DNA from: Pseudomonadota bacterium
GTDB lineage: Bacteria; Pseudomonadota; Gammaproteobacteria; Burkholderiales; Burkholderiaceae_C
Direction of reading: 5' to 3'
Assembly: GCA_018241265.1 (NCBI GenBank)
Contig: JAFEEF010000045.1
Coordinates: 1 to 34,824, forward strand
Length of the DNA stretch: 34,824 nucleotides
Of this stretch, positions 24,137 to 34,206 are shown piece by piece. Under the pieces are notes generated by a model, which was not told the origin of the DNA, searched no databases, and saw nothing but the letters and a program-made list of their open reading frames with translations. Both the position numbers and the translations under genes were made by a program. The number at the start of each line of letters is the position of its first letter. Position 1 is the stretch's first letter.

Positions 24137-24911
24137 GCGCTCTTCTCTTTCGCGGCGGATGCGGCACCTCGCCGCCCTCGCTGCCGTCACGCTGTTGTCG
24201 GCCGGACCCGTGCTGGCCCGAGCCCAATCGACGCCGAACGGCGGGCTGCCGCTGCTGATCGGCCAGGGCGCCGGCGGCACCAGCTACTCGGTGCCGATCC
24301 AGACGCTGCTGTTCTTCACCGCGCTGTCGTTCCTGCCGGCGGTGCTGCTGATGATGACCGGCTTCACGCGCATCGTCATCGTGCTGAGCCTGGTGCGCCA
24401 GGCGATGGGGACGCAGGCCGCGCCGCCGAACCAGGTGGTCGTCGGGCTGAGCCTCTTCCTCACCTTCTTCGTGATGGGGCCGACGATCGACAAGGTCTAC
24501 AGCGACGCCTACCAGCCGTACGCCGAGAACAAGATCGACTTCAGCGAGGCGCTGCAGCGCGGCCAGGTGCCGCTGCGCGCCTTCATGCTGAAGCAGACGC
24601 GCCAGTCCGACGTGATGCTGTTCTCGCGCCTGGCGAAGATCGACGGCTCGGTCAAGCCCGCCGACGTGCCGTTCAAGGTGATGGTGCCGGCCTTCGTGAC
24701 GAGCGAGCTGAAGAGCGCGTTCCAGATCGGCTTTCTGATCTTCATCCCGTTCGTCATCATCGACATGATCGTCGCCAGCGTGCTGATGTCGCTCGGCATG
24801 ATGATGCTGTCGCCGGTGCTGATCGCGCTGCCGTTCAAGCTGATGCTGTTCGTGCTCGCCGACGGCTGGAACCTGCTGCTGGGCTCGCTCGCCGCCAGCT
24901 TCGCCACCTGA
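24126..24911 (+). CDS. fliP: Flagellar export-gate protein FliP
   Basis: A 261-residue core subunit of the FliPQR export gate. It has a cleavable signal peptide (about 12-37, [21 protein letters not shown]), then membrane segments with the FliP signatures [49 protein letters not shown] and [37 protein letters not shown]. The start is taken as GTG at 24126 because GGGAG lies 6 bases upstream, with an 11-base overlap into fliO; an ATG at 24159 would still leave the signal peptide. It lies 19 bases before fliQ. Confidence 0.97.
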   Translation: MTAERSSLSRRMRHLAALAAVTLLSAGPVLARAQSTPNGGLPLLIGQGAGGTSYSVPIQTLLFFTALSFLPAVLLMMTGFTRIVIVLSLVRQAMGTQAAPPNQVVVGLSLFLTFFVMGPTIDKVYSDAYQPYAENKIDFSEALQRGQVPLRAFMLKQTRQSDVMLFSRLAKIDGSVKPADVPFKVMVPAFVTSELKSAFQIGFLIFIPFVIIDMIVASVLMSLGMMMLSPVLIALPFKLMLFVLADGWNLLLGSLAASFAT

Positions 24912-24930
24912 AACCCGCTGCCCCTGCGCC

Positions 24931-25200
24931 ATGGATTCCCAACAAGTCTTCACCGTCGGCCAGCAGGCGCTCTACCTGCTGCTGATGGTCTCCGCGCCGG
25001 TGCTGCTGACGGTGCTCGCGGTCGGCCTCCTGGTCAGCATCTTCCAGGCGGCGACGCAGATCCACGAGGCGACCTTGTCGTTCGTCCCCAAGGTCATCGC
25101 CTGCGTCGCGGTGCTCGCCGTCGTCGGGCCGTGGATGCTGACGACGATCGTCGAGTTCATCCAGCGCACCTTGCAGTCGATCCCGACCGCGGTCGGCTGA
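24931..25200 (+). CDS. fliQ: Flagellar export-gate protein FliQ
   Basis: An 89-residue protein with two membrane hairpin segments (about 15-40 and 50-75). The LLTVLAVGLLVSIFQAATQIHEATLSFVPKVIA block is diagnostic of FliQ. It packs around the FliPR ring to form the gate. The ATG at 24931 has a weak ribosome site; close spacing to fliP suggests coupled translation. Confidence 0.97.
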   Translation: MDSQQVFTVGQQALYLLLMVSAPVLLTVLAVGLLVSIFQAATQIHEATLSFVPKVIACVAVLAVVGPWMLTTIVEFIQRTLQSIPTAVG

Positions 25201-25221
25201 AGCCGCCGGCGTCCCCGATCC

Positions 25222-25983
25222 GTGCTGACTTTCACCGACGCCCAGGTGCTCGCCTGGGTCACGCCTATCCTGTGGCCGTTCCTGCGCGTGCTCGCGCTGT
25301 TCGGTACCTTGCCGGTGTTCGCGCAGCGCAGCGTGCCGGTGCGGGTGCGGGTGGCGCTCGCGTTCCTGATCGCGCTGTGCGCGCAGGCGACGCTGCCGGA
25401 CGCCGCACCGATCGCGCTCGACTCGGCCGCCGGCATGCAGGCGATCGTCCAGCAGGTGCTCATCGGCACGTCGCTCGGCTTCGCGGTGCGCGTGGTCTTC
25501 GCGGCGATCGAGTTCGCCGGCGAGATCGTCGGCCTGCAGATGGGCTTGAACTTCGCCGGCTTCTTCGATCCGATGTCGGGCGGCGAAGCGACGGCGGTCA
25601 GCCGCTTCTACGGCACCGCGGTGGCCTGGCTCTTCATCGTCATCAACGGCCACCTGCTGCTGATCGGCGCGGTGATCGAGAGCTTCCACGCCTTCCCGGT
25701 CGGCGCCGAGCCGTTCGCCTTCCTGCGCAACGTGCAGCCGCAGGTGTGGGGCACCGAGGTGTTCCGGCTCGGCCTCTGGATCGCGCTGCCGCTGGTCGGC
25801 ATGCTGCTCTTCGTCAACCTCGTGCTCGGCGTGATCTCGCGCGTCGCACAGCAGATGAACATCTTCTCGATCGGCTTCCCGGTCACGGTCGGCGTCGGGC
25901 TGGTCGGCGTGCTGCTGACCCTGCCGACGATGCAGGCGCCGTTCACGATGGCGCTCGAGCGGATGCTGGGCTACTTCCGCTGA
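25222..25983 (+). CDS. fliR: Flagellar export-gate protein FliR
   Basis: A 253-residue polytopic membrane protein that closes the FliPQR gate. Typical blocks are LALFGTLPVFAQRSVPVRVRVALAFLIAL, EFAGEIVGLQMGLNFAGFFDPMSGG and FSIGFPVTVGVGLVGVLLTLP. The start is GTG at 25222, 21 bases after fliQ. It ends the fli cluster: flhB, which often follows, is absent, and the next gene is unrelated. No clear terminator is visible in the 134 bases downstream. Confidence 0.97.
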   Translation: MLTFTDAQVLAWVTPILWPFLRVLALFGTLPVFAQRSVPVRVRVALAFLIALCAQATLPDAAPIALDSAAGMQAIVQQVLIGTSLGFAVRVVFAAIEFAGEIVGLQMGLNFAGFFDPMSGGEATAVSRFYGTAVAWLFIVINGHLLLIGAVIESFHAFPVGAEPFAFLRNVQPQVWGTEVFRLGLWIALPLVGMLLFVNLVLGVISRVAQQMNIFSIGFPVTVGVGLVGVLLTLPTMQAPFTMALERMLGYFR

Positions 25984-26078
25984 GTCGCCGGAGCGAGGAT
26001 CGCGTCGCCGGTCGGCCGCGAGGATGCCAACTATCTCTCGGACCGCGCGTGAGTGCGCGACACGTGGTCGCGACCGTC

Positions 26079-26100
26079 CGTAAGATGCCGCGGTCTTACG
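26079..26100 (+). repeat. Inverted repeat before the PEP-CTERM gene
   Basis: CGTAAGA (26079-26085) and TCTTACG (26094-26100) are perfect inverted copies around 8 bases, ending 17 bases before the ATG at 26118. It could be an operator or a leader hairpin. Confidence 0.45.
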
Positions 26101-26117
26101 AGCCTACAGGAATCCCC

Positions 26118-26792
26118 ATGAAGTGCATCGCCATGGTCGCCGCCCTGCTGTCACCGGCCATCGCGATGGCCGGCACGCCGCCGCTCATCGTCGACGGCTA
26201 CTCGGCGCGCATCGACCCGGTGGCCCAGCAGGCGACGTTCGAGATCGACTACCTGGTGCCGCCCGACTATGCCCGGGCGAATGCACAGGGGCTGCCGAAG
26301 GATTCCTTCGCGCTCTGGATCGATCCGGATTCGGCGTACGCCTACGACCGCGCGCAAAGCCACTATCGCGGCGACCTGCCCGGCTCGCGCCAGACATTCC
26401 TGACCGCCGATGCGGTACCACAGAGCGGCGCCTTGCAGGCGAGCGCCGTCGTCGATTCGACGACCTACACCGGCGACTACGGCATCGACGGCTGGGGATC
26501 GCCGGCAGGCTCGTTCGCCTACGTGCAGTCGCACGGGGTGGTGACCTTCGCGTTGCCGCTGTCGCTGCTCGGCGTGACCACCGGCCCGTTCTACTACAGC
26601 TTCCTCTTCACCCGCTACGGCGCGACGGAGGGCGGCCCGTTCGAAGGGGTCAGCGGGATCGCCTACACGCCGCCCTTCCCGACGATGCCGGGGCCCGTGC
26701 CCGAGCCGCCGACCGGCCTGCTCGCAGCGGCCGGCCTGCTCGCGTTGACCGCGCTTCGAGCGCGGCGCCGCGTCGCTACTTGCCGACCTTGA
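26118..26792 (+). CDS. Secreted PEP-CTERM domain protein of unknown function
   Basis: A 224-residue exported protein. It has a signal peptide (MKCIAMVAALLSPAIAMAG, about 1-19), a body of roughly 170 residues rich in Tyr, Asp and Gly with no family I recognise, and a C-terminal sorting signal: VPEPPTGLL (the PEP motif), a hydrophobic stretch and an RARRR cluster. Such proteins are recognised by exosortase and often belong to an extracellular matrix. No exosortase gene is in the window. The ATG has AGGA upstream. The last 17 bases overlap the 3' end of the convergent binding-protein gene, and six extra residues follow the arginine cluster. Confidence 0.8.
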   Translation: MKCIAMVAALLSPAIAMAGTPPLIVDGYSARIDPVAQQATFEIDYLVPPDYARANAQGLPKDSFALWIDPDSAYAYDRAQSHYRGDLPGSRQTFLTADAVPQSGALQASAVVDSTTYTGDYGIDGWGSPAGSFAYVQSHGVVTFALPLSLLGVTTGPFYYSFLFTRYGATEGGPFEGVSGIAYTPPFPTMPGPVPEPPTGLLAAAGLLALTALRARRRVATCRP

Positions 26793-28368
26793 TCCAGGCC
26801 CACTCGAGCCAGTTGTCGGCTCGGTGCACGACCTCGACGTTGCTGCGCACCGCCCACGGGATGAACTGGCGGTGCAGCGGGATCGTGTGCACCATCTCCT
26901 CCTGGCGCTTGATCGCCGCCTTCACGAGGCCTTCGCGCTTCTTCGGGTCGGCTTCGTGGCTGGAGTCGGCGCACAGCTTGTCGAGCTCGGGATCGGCGAC
27001 CTGGCCGTAGTTGAACTGGCCGATGCCGTTGGCGCCGCGCGTGCGGTAGATCGGCGTGAGGATGGTCTCCGCGTCGGTGATCGAGCCGCCCCAGCCGAGC
27101 ATGTAGGCCGAGGTGTCGAGGTTGCCGAGCTTGGCGAAGTAGATCGAGCGCGGCATCGCGTTGACGCGCACCTTGAGATCGAGCTTGGCCCACATCGACG
27201 CCAGCGTCTTGCAGATCTCCTCGTCGTTGACGTAGCGGTCGTTCGGGCAGTCGAGCGTGAACTCGAAGCCGTTCGGATAGCCGGCCGCTTCCAGCAGCTT
27301 CTTCGCCGCGGCGACGTCGTACGGCCGGCGCTTCTCGAGCTCGGGATCGTTGTAGGTGCCGAGCGGCGACGGCGTCGTCGCGCCGGTGGGTTGGGCCTGG
27401 CCGCGCATCAGCTTGTTCTTGATCAGATCCTCGTCGACCGCCTGGTAGAGCGCCTGGCGCACGCGCTGGTCCTTGAACGGGTTCTTGCCCTTGACGCTGC
27501 TGTAGAGCAGCTCGTCGCGGCCCTGGTCCAGGCCGATGAAGATGATGCGGTTCTCGAGGCCTTCGATGACCTTGATGCCCTGCGTCTCCTTCAGGCGCGG
27601 CGTGTCGGCCGGCGGCGGGTCGAGCATCAGGTCGATCTCGCCGGAGACCAGCGCGGCAGTGCGCGTCGCGTTGTTCTTGATCGGCGAGTAGACGACCTCC
27701 TGCACGTTGCCTTCGAACTTGCCCCACCAGTTCGGGTTGCGCTTGTAGGTCGTCTTCACGTCGGGTTGGCGCGAGACCAGGATCCACGGCCCGGTGCCGT
27801 TCGCGTGGGTCGCCGCATAGCTCTGCTCGCCGGCGTTGAAGTCCTGCGGCTTGGCGACGCCGTTCTTCTCGGACCACGCCTTGCTCATGATGAAGATCGT
27901 GTTGGCGTGCTCGAGGAAGATCGGGTCGACCGCCTTCAGGTTGAAGTCGACCGTCAGGTCGTCGATCTTCTTCGGCTCGCCCATCGCGATCGCATAGGCC
28001 TTGATGTCGGAGCTCTGCGCCGAGGCACGCTGCGCCGAGAACACCACGTCGTCGGCGGTGAACGGCGTGCCGTCGTGGAACTTGACGTCGGGGCGCAGCT
28101 TGAAGCGCCATTGCAGCGGCCCGAGCTGCTGCCATTCGGTGGCGAGCATCGGCACGATCCCGAGCTTCTTGTCGCGGCCGGTCAGCGTCTCGTAGACCTG
28201 GCCGTTGATCGAGTTGGTGAGCGACTCGTTGCGCGCATCCGGGTCCATCGTCTGCACGTCGCCCTGCGACGACCAGTGGAAGGTCTGGGCCTGCGCTGCC
28301 GTGCCGGCCAGGCCGACGGCGAGCGCCACGGCGCCGAGCAAGGGCAGGGATCGATACGAATGGGGCAT
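26776..28368 (-). CDS. ABC transporter substrate-binding protein, family 5 (peptide/DppA-OppA type)
   Basis: A 530-residue periplasmic binding protein. The signal peptide (about 1-27, LLGAVALAVGLAGTAAQAQ) is followed by SBP_bac_5 features: FHWSSQGDVQTMDPDA, LATEWQQLGPLQWRFKLRPDVKFHDGTPFTADDVVFS and, later, DQRVRQALYQAVDED. It would deliver peptides or similar solutes to an ABC importer. An in-frame ATG at 28407 exists, but the one at 28368 has GGAG 8 bases upstream and gives a clean signal peptide. No permease or ATPase genes are adjacent, so it is an orphan here. It lies 103 bases after the PKS gene on the same strand; co-transcription is possible but not evident. Confidence 0.92.
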   Translation of the reverse strand: MPHSYRSLPLLGAVALAVGLAGTAAQAQTFHWSSQGDVQTMDPDARNESLTNSINGQVYETLTGRDKKLGIVPMLATEWQQLGPLQWRFKLRPDVKFHDGTPFTADDVVFSAQRASAQSSDIKAYAIAMGEPKKIDDLTVDFNLKAVDPIFLEHANTIFIMSKAWSEKNGVAKPQDFNAGEQSYAATHANGTGPWILVSRQPDVKTTYKRNPNWWGKFEGNVQEVVYSPIKNNATRTAALVSGEIDLMLDPPPADTPRLKETQGIKVIEGLENRIIFIGLDQGRDELLYSSVKGKNPFKDQRVRQALYQAVDEDLIKNKLMRGQAQPTGATTPSPLGTYNDPELEKRRPYDVAAAKKLLEAAGYPNGFEFTLDCPNDRYVNDEEICKTLASMWAKLDLKVRVNAMPRSIYFAKLGNLDTSAYMLGWGGSITDAETILTPIYRTRGANGIGQFNYGQVADPELDKLCADSSHEADPKKREGLVKAAIKRQEEMVHTIPLHRQFIPWAVRSNVEVVHRADNWLEWAWIKVGK

Positions 28369-28471
28369 GAGCGGGCTCCGCGAGGTCGTGATCAACGTCG
28401 TGGTCAAAGTCTAGTGCACGCCGCGTGCCGGACCGGCCCGCGCGGCGCTGGGATTTGCCCGCAGGCGGTGT

Positions 28472-30979
<2,508 letters not shown>

Positions 30980-30995
30980 GTCCGCCTGCGCGGCG

Positions 30996-31256
30996 TCAGG
31001 CCGCGCGCTCGCCGTACAGCGACTCGGCGAGATGCCGGGCCAGCGATTCGACGGTCGGGTATTGATAGACGGCATCGACATCGATCCGGCTGCCCAGCCA
31101 CTCCATCAACTCGCCGGCCAGGATGATGGTCGATGCCGAGTCGAGGCCGAAGCGGCTGAACGGCTGGGTCGGCAGGATGTCGTCCCTGTCGAGTTCGAGC
31201 TGGTCGGCGAGGTAGTCGATCAGCCAGTCGTGGATGCGTTCGTATTGATGGGGCAT
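30996..31256 (-). CDS. Stand-alone acyl carrier protein
   Basis: An 86-residue carrier protein. FGLDS places the phosphopantetheine-accepting serine at Ser40, followed by ASTIILAGELMEWLG; the start (YERIHDWLIDYLADQLELDRDDILPTQPFSRFGLDS) matches PKS/FAAL-associated carriers better than the primary-metabolism AcpP. It presumably receives the acyl group from the adjacent AMP ligase and presents it to the desaturase and ketosynthase. The ATG has GGAG 8 bases upstream. It is 13 bases after the desaturase gene and 16 bases before the PKS gene. Confidence 0.93.
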   Translation of the reverse strand: MPHQYERIHDWLIDYLADQLELDRDDILPTQPFSRFGLDSASTIILAGELMEWLGSRIDVDAVYQYPTVESLARHLAESLYGERAA

Positions 31257-31269
31257 GGTGCGGCTCCGC

Positions 31270-32256
31270 TCAAATAATACGCTTCGCGGCGAGTGTCTCG
31301 GCGTTCGGGCGCTTCACGTCCCAGACCAGGCCGAGCGCTTCGAGACCGCACAACACCAGATACCCGAGATCGATCTGCCACCACTGCAGGCCGATGCGCG
31401 CCGATGATGCGAATGCATGGTGGTTGTTCTGCCAGGACTCGCCGAACGTCGGCAGCGCGACCCAGGCGTTGTTGCGGCTGTTGTCGCCGGTGCGGTAGGC
31501 GCGGCTGCCGTAAGTGTGCGAGAACGAATTGATGCTGAGGATGCTGTTGTCGACGATGAACAGCCGCACCGGCCCGCCCCACAGGAAACCGAGCAGCGCG
31601 CCCAGCCACGAGCCGTGCGCCAGCCCGCCGATCGCCGCCGGCACGACCAGGCCGGCCACGACCCACGCGGCGTAGTAGCGGTTGGCGCGCATCAGCGGCT
31701 TGTCGCGCACCAGGTCGGTCGCGTAGTAGAGCGGGTTCGGGTATTCGTGGTTCACGAGCCAGCCGACGTGCGCATGCCAGAGGCCGCGCGCCGTCGCGAA
31801 CGGGCCGGTGCCGCGGTGCGCCGGGTTCGGCGAATGCGGGTCGCCCGGCTGGTCGCTGTGCTCGTGGTGGCGCCGGTGCACCGCGACCCACGACACCACA
31901 GGTCCCTGCCCCGCCAGGCAGCCGAGCACCGCAAGCACCCTGCGCATCGCACGGCTGGTCTTGAACGCGCGGTGCGCGAAGTAGCGGTGCAGGCCGAGGC
32001 TCATGCCGATCATGCTGAGCGCCCACAGGCCGGCGAGGAGGCCGATCTCGATCGGACCGACAGGCACCCACCAGCAGAGCGCGATCGCCACGACGAAGCC
32101 GGCGAACGGCCCGACGTTGTAGAGCAGGAAGTGGCGGCGTTGGGCGCGCCGGATGAACGCGCCTGCAATGGTCTGGCTGGTGCCGCGCGGGTTCGCTGCG
32201 GCCGGCGCCGGCTCGTCGTCGAGATCGCCGTCGCGCATCGCTTGTACGACCGTCAT
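31270..32256 (-). CDS. Membrane fatty acyl desaturase (DesC-like)
   Basis: A 328-residue di-iron membrane desaturase. The histidine boxes are HRYFAH (90-95), HRRHH (127-131) and QNNHH (276-280); hydrophobic spans lie at about 45-65, 72-90, 195-215 and 220-235. The C-terminal block NSRNNAWVALPTFGESWQNNHHAFASSARIGLQWWQID closely follows delta-9 DesC-type enzymes, except that the usual His of the third box is Gln. The enzyme would insert a double (or possibly triple) bond into an acyl chain, here probably bound to the neighbouring ACP. An AGGAGGAGG ribosome site precedes the ATG. It lies 48 bases after the ligase gene. Confidence 0.92.
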   Translation of the reverse strand: MTVVQAMRDGDLDDEPAPAAANPRGTSQTIAGAFIRRAQRRHFLLYNVGPFAGFVVAIALCWWVPVGPIEIGLLAGLWALSMIGMSLGLHRYFAHRAFKTSRAMRRVLAVLGCLAGQGPVVSWVAVHRRHHEHSDQPGDPHSPNPAHRGTGPFATARGLWHAHVGWLVNHEYPNPLYYATDLVRDKPLMRANRYYAAWVVAGLVVPAAIGGLAHGSWLGALLGFLWGGPVRLFIVDNSILSINSFSHTYGSRAYRTGDNSRNNAWVALPTFGESWQNNHHAFASSARIGLQWWQIDLGYLVLCGLEALGLVWDVKRPNAETLAAKRII

Positions 32257-32304
32257 GTCTGCCTCCTCCTCGTCGCTGCGCGCCCTCCTCGCGATCGCGT
32301 GCCA

Positions 32305-34071
32305 TCAGCCCGGGCGCGGGGCCAGCACGTCCAGCGCGCCGTCGAGATAGCGCTGCCGGCAGGCGCTGCGCTGGATCTTGCCGCTGGAGGTCTTGGGGAT
32401 CGTGCCGGGACGCACCAGCACGGCGCGGTGCACCTGGATCTCGTGCTCGTCGCTCACCGCTTCGCGGATGTTGCCGACGATCTCGGAGACCGCCGCTTCG
32501 TCGAGCGCCTGCGCGCGCACTTCCTGCACGACGAGCAGGCGCTCGCGGCCCTGCACGTCGATGCCGAACGCCGCGCCATGGCCTGCGCGCAGCGCCGGAT
32601 GAGCGCGCGCGACGGTGAGTTCGATGTCGTGCGGATAGTGGTTGCGGCCGCGGATGATGATGAGGTCCTTGATGCGGCCGGTGATGTAGAGCTCGCCGTC
32701 GCACAGGAAGCCGAGGTCGCCGGTGCGCAGGTAGGCACGGCCGTCGTCCGGATCCAGGCGCGCGCCGAAGGTCTCGACGCTCGCATCGGCGCGCTGCCAG
32801 TAGCCGGCCGCAAGGCTGTCGCTCGCGACCCAGATCTCGCCGACCTGGCGCGGCGCGAGCGGCGTGCCGCGTTCGGGATCGACGATCGCGACGCGCGTCG
32901 CGCCGATCGCCGGGCCGCAGGACACGACCGTGCGGCGGCGCGGCGGCGGCACGCTCTCGTCGGCATCGACCGCATGGTGGCGCTGCAGCGCGTCGGCATC
33001 GAGGGCGCGCGCCCCGGGCTCGACGCCGTGCCGCTTGGTCGCGACGAGCAAGGTCGCTTCCGCCAGGCCGTAGGCCGGATAGAACGCGGCGCGCCGAAAG
33101 CCGCAGGGCGCGAGCAGCGCGGCGAAGCGCTCCAGCGTCTGCAAATCGATCGGCTCGGAGCCGTTGCTCGCGACGCGCCAGCGGCTCAGGTCCAGGCCTT
33201 CGAGCAGCAACGGCTTGATGCGCTCGATGCAGTGCTCGTAGCCGAAGTTCGGCGCCTGACTGTGCGTGACGCCGTGCTGCGCGATCGCCTTCAGCCAGCG
33301 CAGCGGGCGCATGTAGAACGCGACCGGCGACATCAGGTAGGTCGGGATGCCGGCATAGACCGGCTGGATCACGCCGTCGATCAGCCCATAGTCGTGAAAG
33401 TGCGGCAGCCAGGTGGCGGCCACCGCATCGTCGTCGTAACCCCAGGCGGCGCGCACGTCGGCGCAATGGCGCAGCAGCGCGCCATGACGCACCATCACGC
33501 CCTTCGGGCTCTGCGTCGAGCCCGACGTGTATTGCAGGAAGGCGAGCGTCTCCGCATCGATGGCCGGCGGCTGCCAGCGCTCGGCGCCTTCCGTCATCGC
33601 ATCGGTCTGCAGGCAGGGCAGGCCGGTCGACGCCGCGAGTTCGGGCAGGCCGGGCAGCGCCTGCGACGTGGTGAGGATCAGGGTCGCGCCGGCATCGTCG
33701 ATCACGGCCGACAGGCGCGGCAAGGTGCGCTTCAGTCGCACCGGATCGGGCAGCGGTGCCGGTACCGCGACGACGCCGGCGTAGAGGCAGCCGAAGAACG
33801 CGTCGATGAAGTCGAGCCCGGGCGGATAGAGCAGCAGCGCCCGCGCGCCGGCGCTGCCTCCGGCCTGCAGCCCGGCGCCGATCGCGCGCGCCCGCGCATC
33901 GAGCTCCGCGCAGCTGCGGCGCGCTTCTTCGGCTTCGCCGTTGGCCAGGAACGTGTAGGCCGGGCGCTCGGCCTGGTGGCTCGCGCGCCAGCGCAACATT
34001 TCCACCAGGGTCGGTGCCCTCGACGCACCGCCGGAGTGCAGCGCGCCCTCCGACCGAACCGCAGCCTCCAT
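32305..34071 (-). CDS. Fatty acyl-AMP ligase (FAAL)
   Basis: A 588-residue adenylate-forming enzyme that activates a fatty acid and hands it to a carrier protein. The A3 motif is YTSGSTQSPKG (181-191), followed by WLPHFHDYGLIDGVIQPVYAG, typical of FAALs rather than acyl-CoA ligases; the C-terminal PKTSSGK (559-565) carries the catalytic lysine, and YITGRIKDLIIIRGRNHYPHDIE is the FAAL hinge region. The frame opens at 34182, but the ATG at 34071 is preferred: GGAGGG lies 5 bases upstream, and a promoter-like sequence lies between the two candidates. It leads the ligase-desaturase-ACP-PKS operon. Confidence 0.93.
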   Translation of the reverse strand: MEAAVRSEGALHSGGASRAPTLVEMLRWRASHQAERPAYTFLANGEAEEARRSCAELDARARAIGAGLQAGGSAGARALLLYPPGLDFIDAFFGCLYAGVVAVPAPLPDPVRLKRTLPRLSAVIDDAGATLILTTSQALPGLPELAASTGLPCLQTDAMTEGAERWQPPAIDAETLAFLQYTSGSTQSPKGVMVRHGALLRHCADVRAAWGYDDDAVAATWLPHFHDYGLIDGVIQPVYAGIPTYLMSPVAFYMRPLRWLKAIAQHGVTHSQAPNFGYEHCIERIKPLLLEGLDLSRWRVASNGSEPIDLQTLERFAALLAPCGFRRAAFYPAYGLAEATLLVATKRHGVEPGARALDADALQRHHAVDADESVPPPRRRTVVSCGPAIGATRVAIVDPERGTPLAPRQVGEIWVASDSLAAGYWQRADASVETFGARLDPDDGRAYLRTGDLGFLCDGELYITGRIKDLIIIRGRNHYPHDIELTVARAHPALRAGHGAAFGIDVQGRERLLVVQEVRAQALDEAAVSEIVGNIREAVSDEHEIQVHRAVLVRPGTIPKTSSGKIQRSACRQRYLDGALDVLAPRPG

Positions 34072-34118
34072 CCAGGCCCTCCGCCCCGCGTGCGACGACG
34101 GCACGCTCGATGCGGGGC

Positions 34119-34146
34119 AGGCTATCACGTCGCCCTTGCCTGTCAA
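34119..34146 (-). promoter_or_regulatory. Sigma-70-type promoter of the FAAL operon
   Basis: On the minus strand: a perfect TTGACA (plus 34141-34146), a 16-base spacer, and TAGCCT (plus 34119-34124), with TG upstream of the -10 box. The predicted start is about 40 bases before the FAAL ATG. The -35 is strong, the -10 weak. Confidence 0.5.
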
Positions 34147-34157
34147 TGTGGGTTCAA

Positions 34158-34186
34158 GGGGGTGCGCGATCCTCGTTTGCACCCCC
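34158..34186 (-). terminator. Possible terminator hairpin after the HD-GYP gene
   Basis: GGGGGTGC (34158-34165) and GCACCCCC (34179-34186) form an 8-base stem with a 13-base loop 20 bases after the HD-GYP stop. No T tract follows on the minus strand, so termination is uncertain. Confidence 0.35.
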
Positions 34187-34206
34187 CATGGACGCGGGTA
34201 GACGGC

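Noticed and set aside
32305-34182. Longer FAAL starting at 34182
   Set aside because: It would place the predicted TTGACA promoter inside the gene; the ATG at 34071 has GGAGGG just upstream and gives a normal FAAL length.
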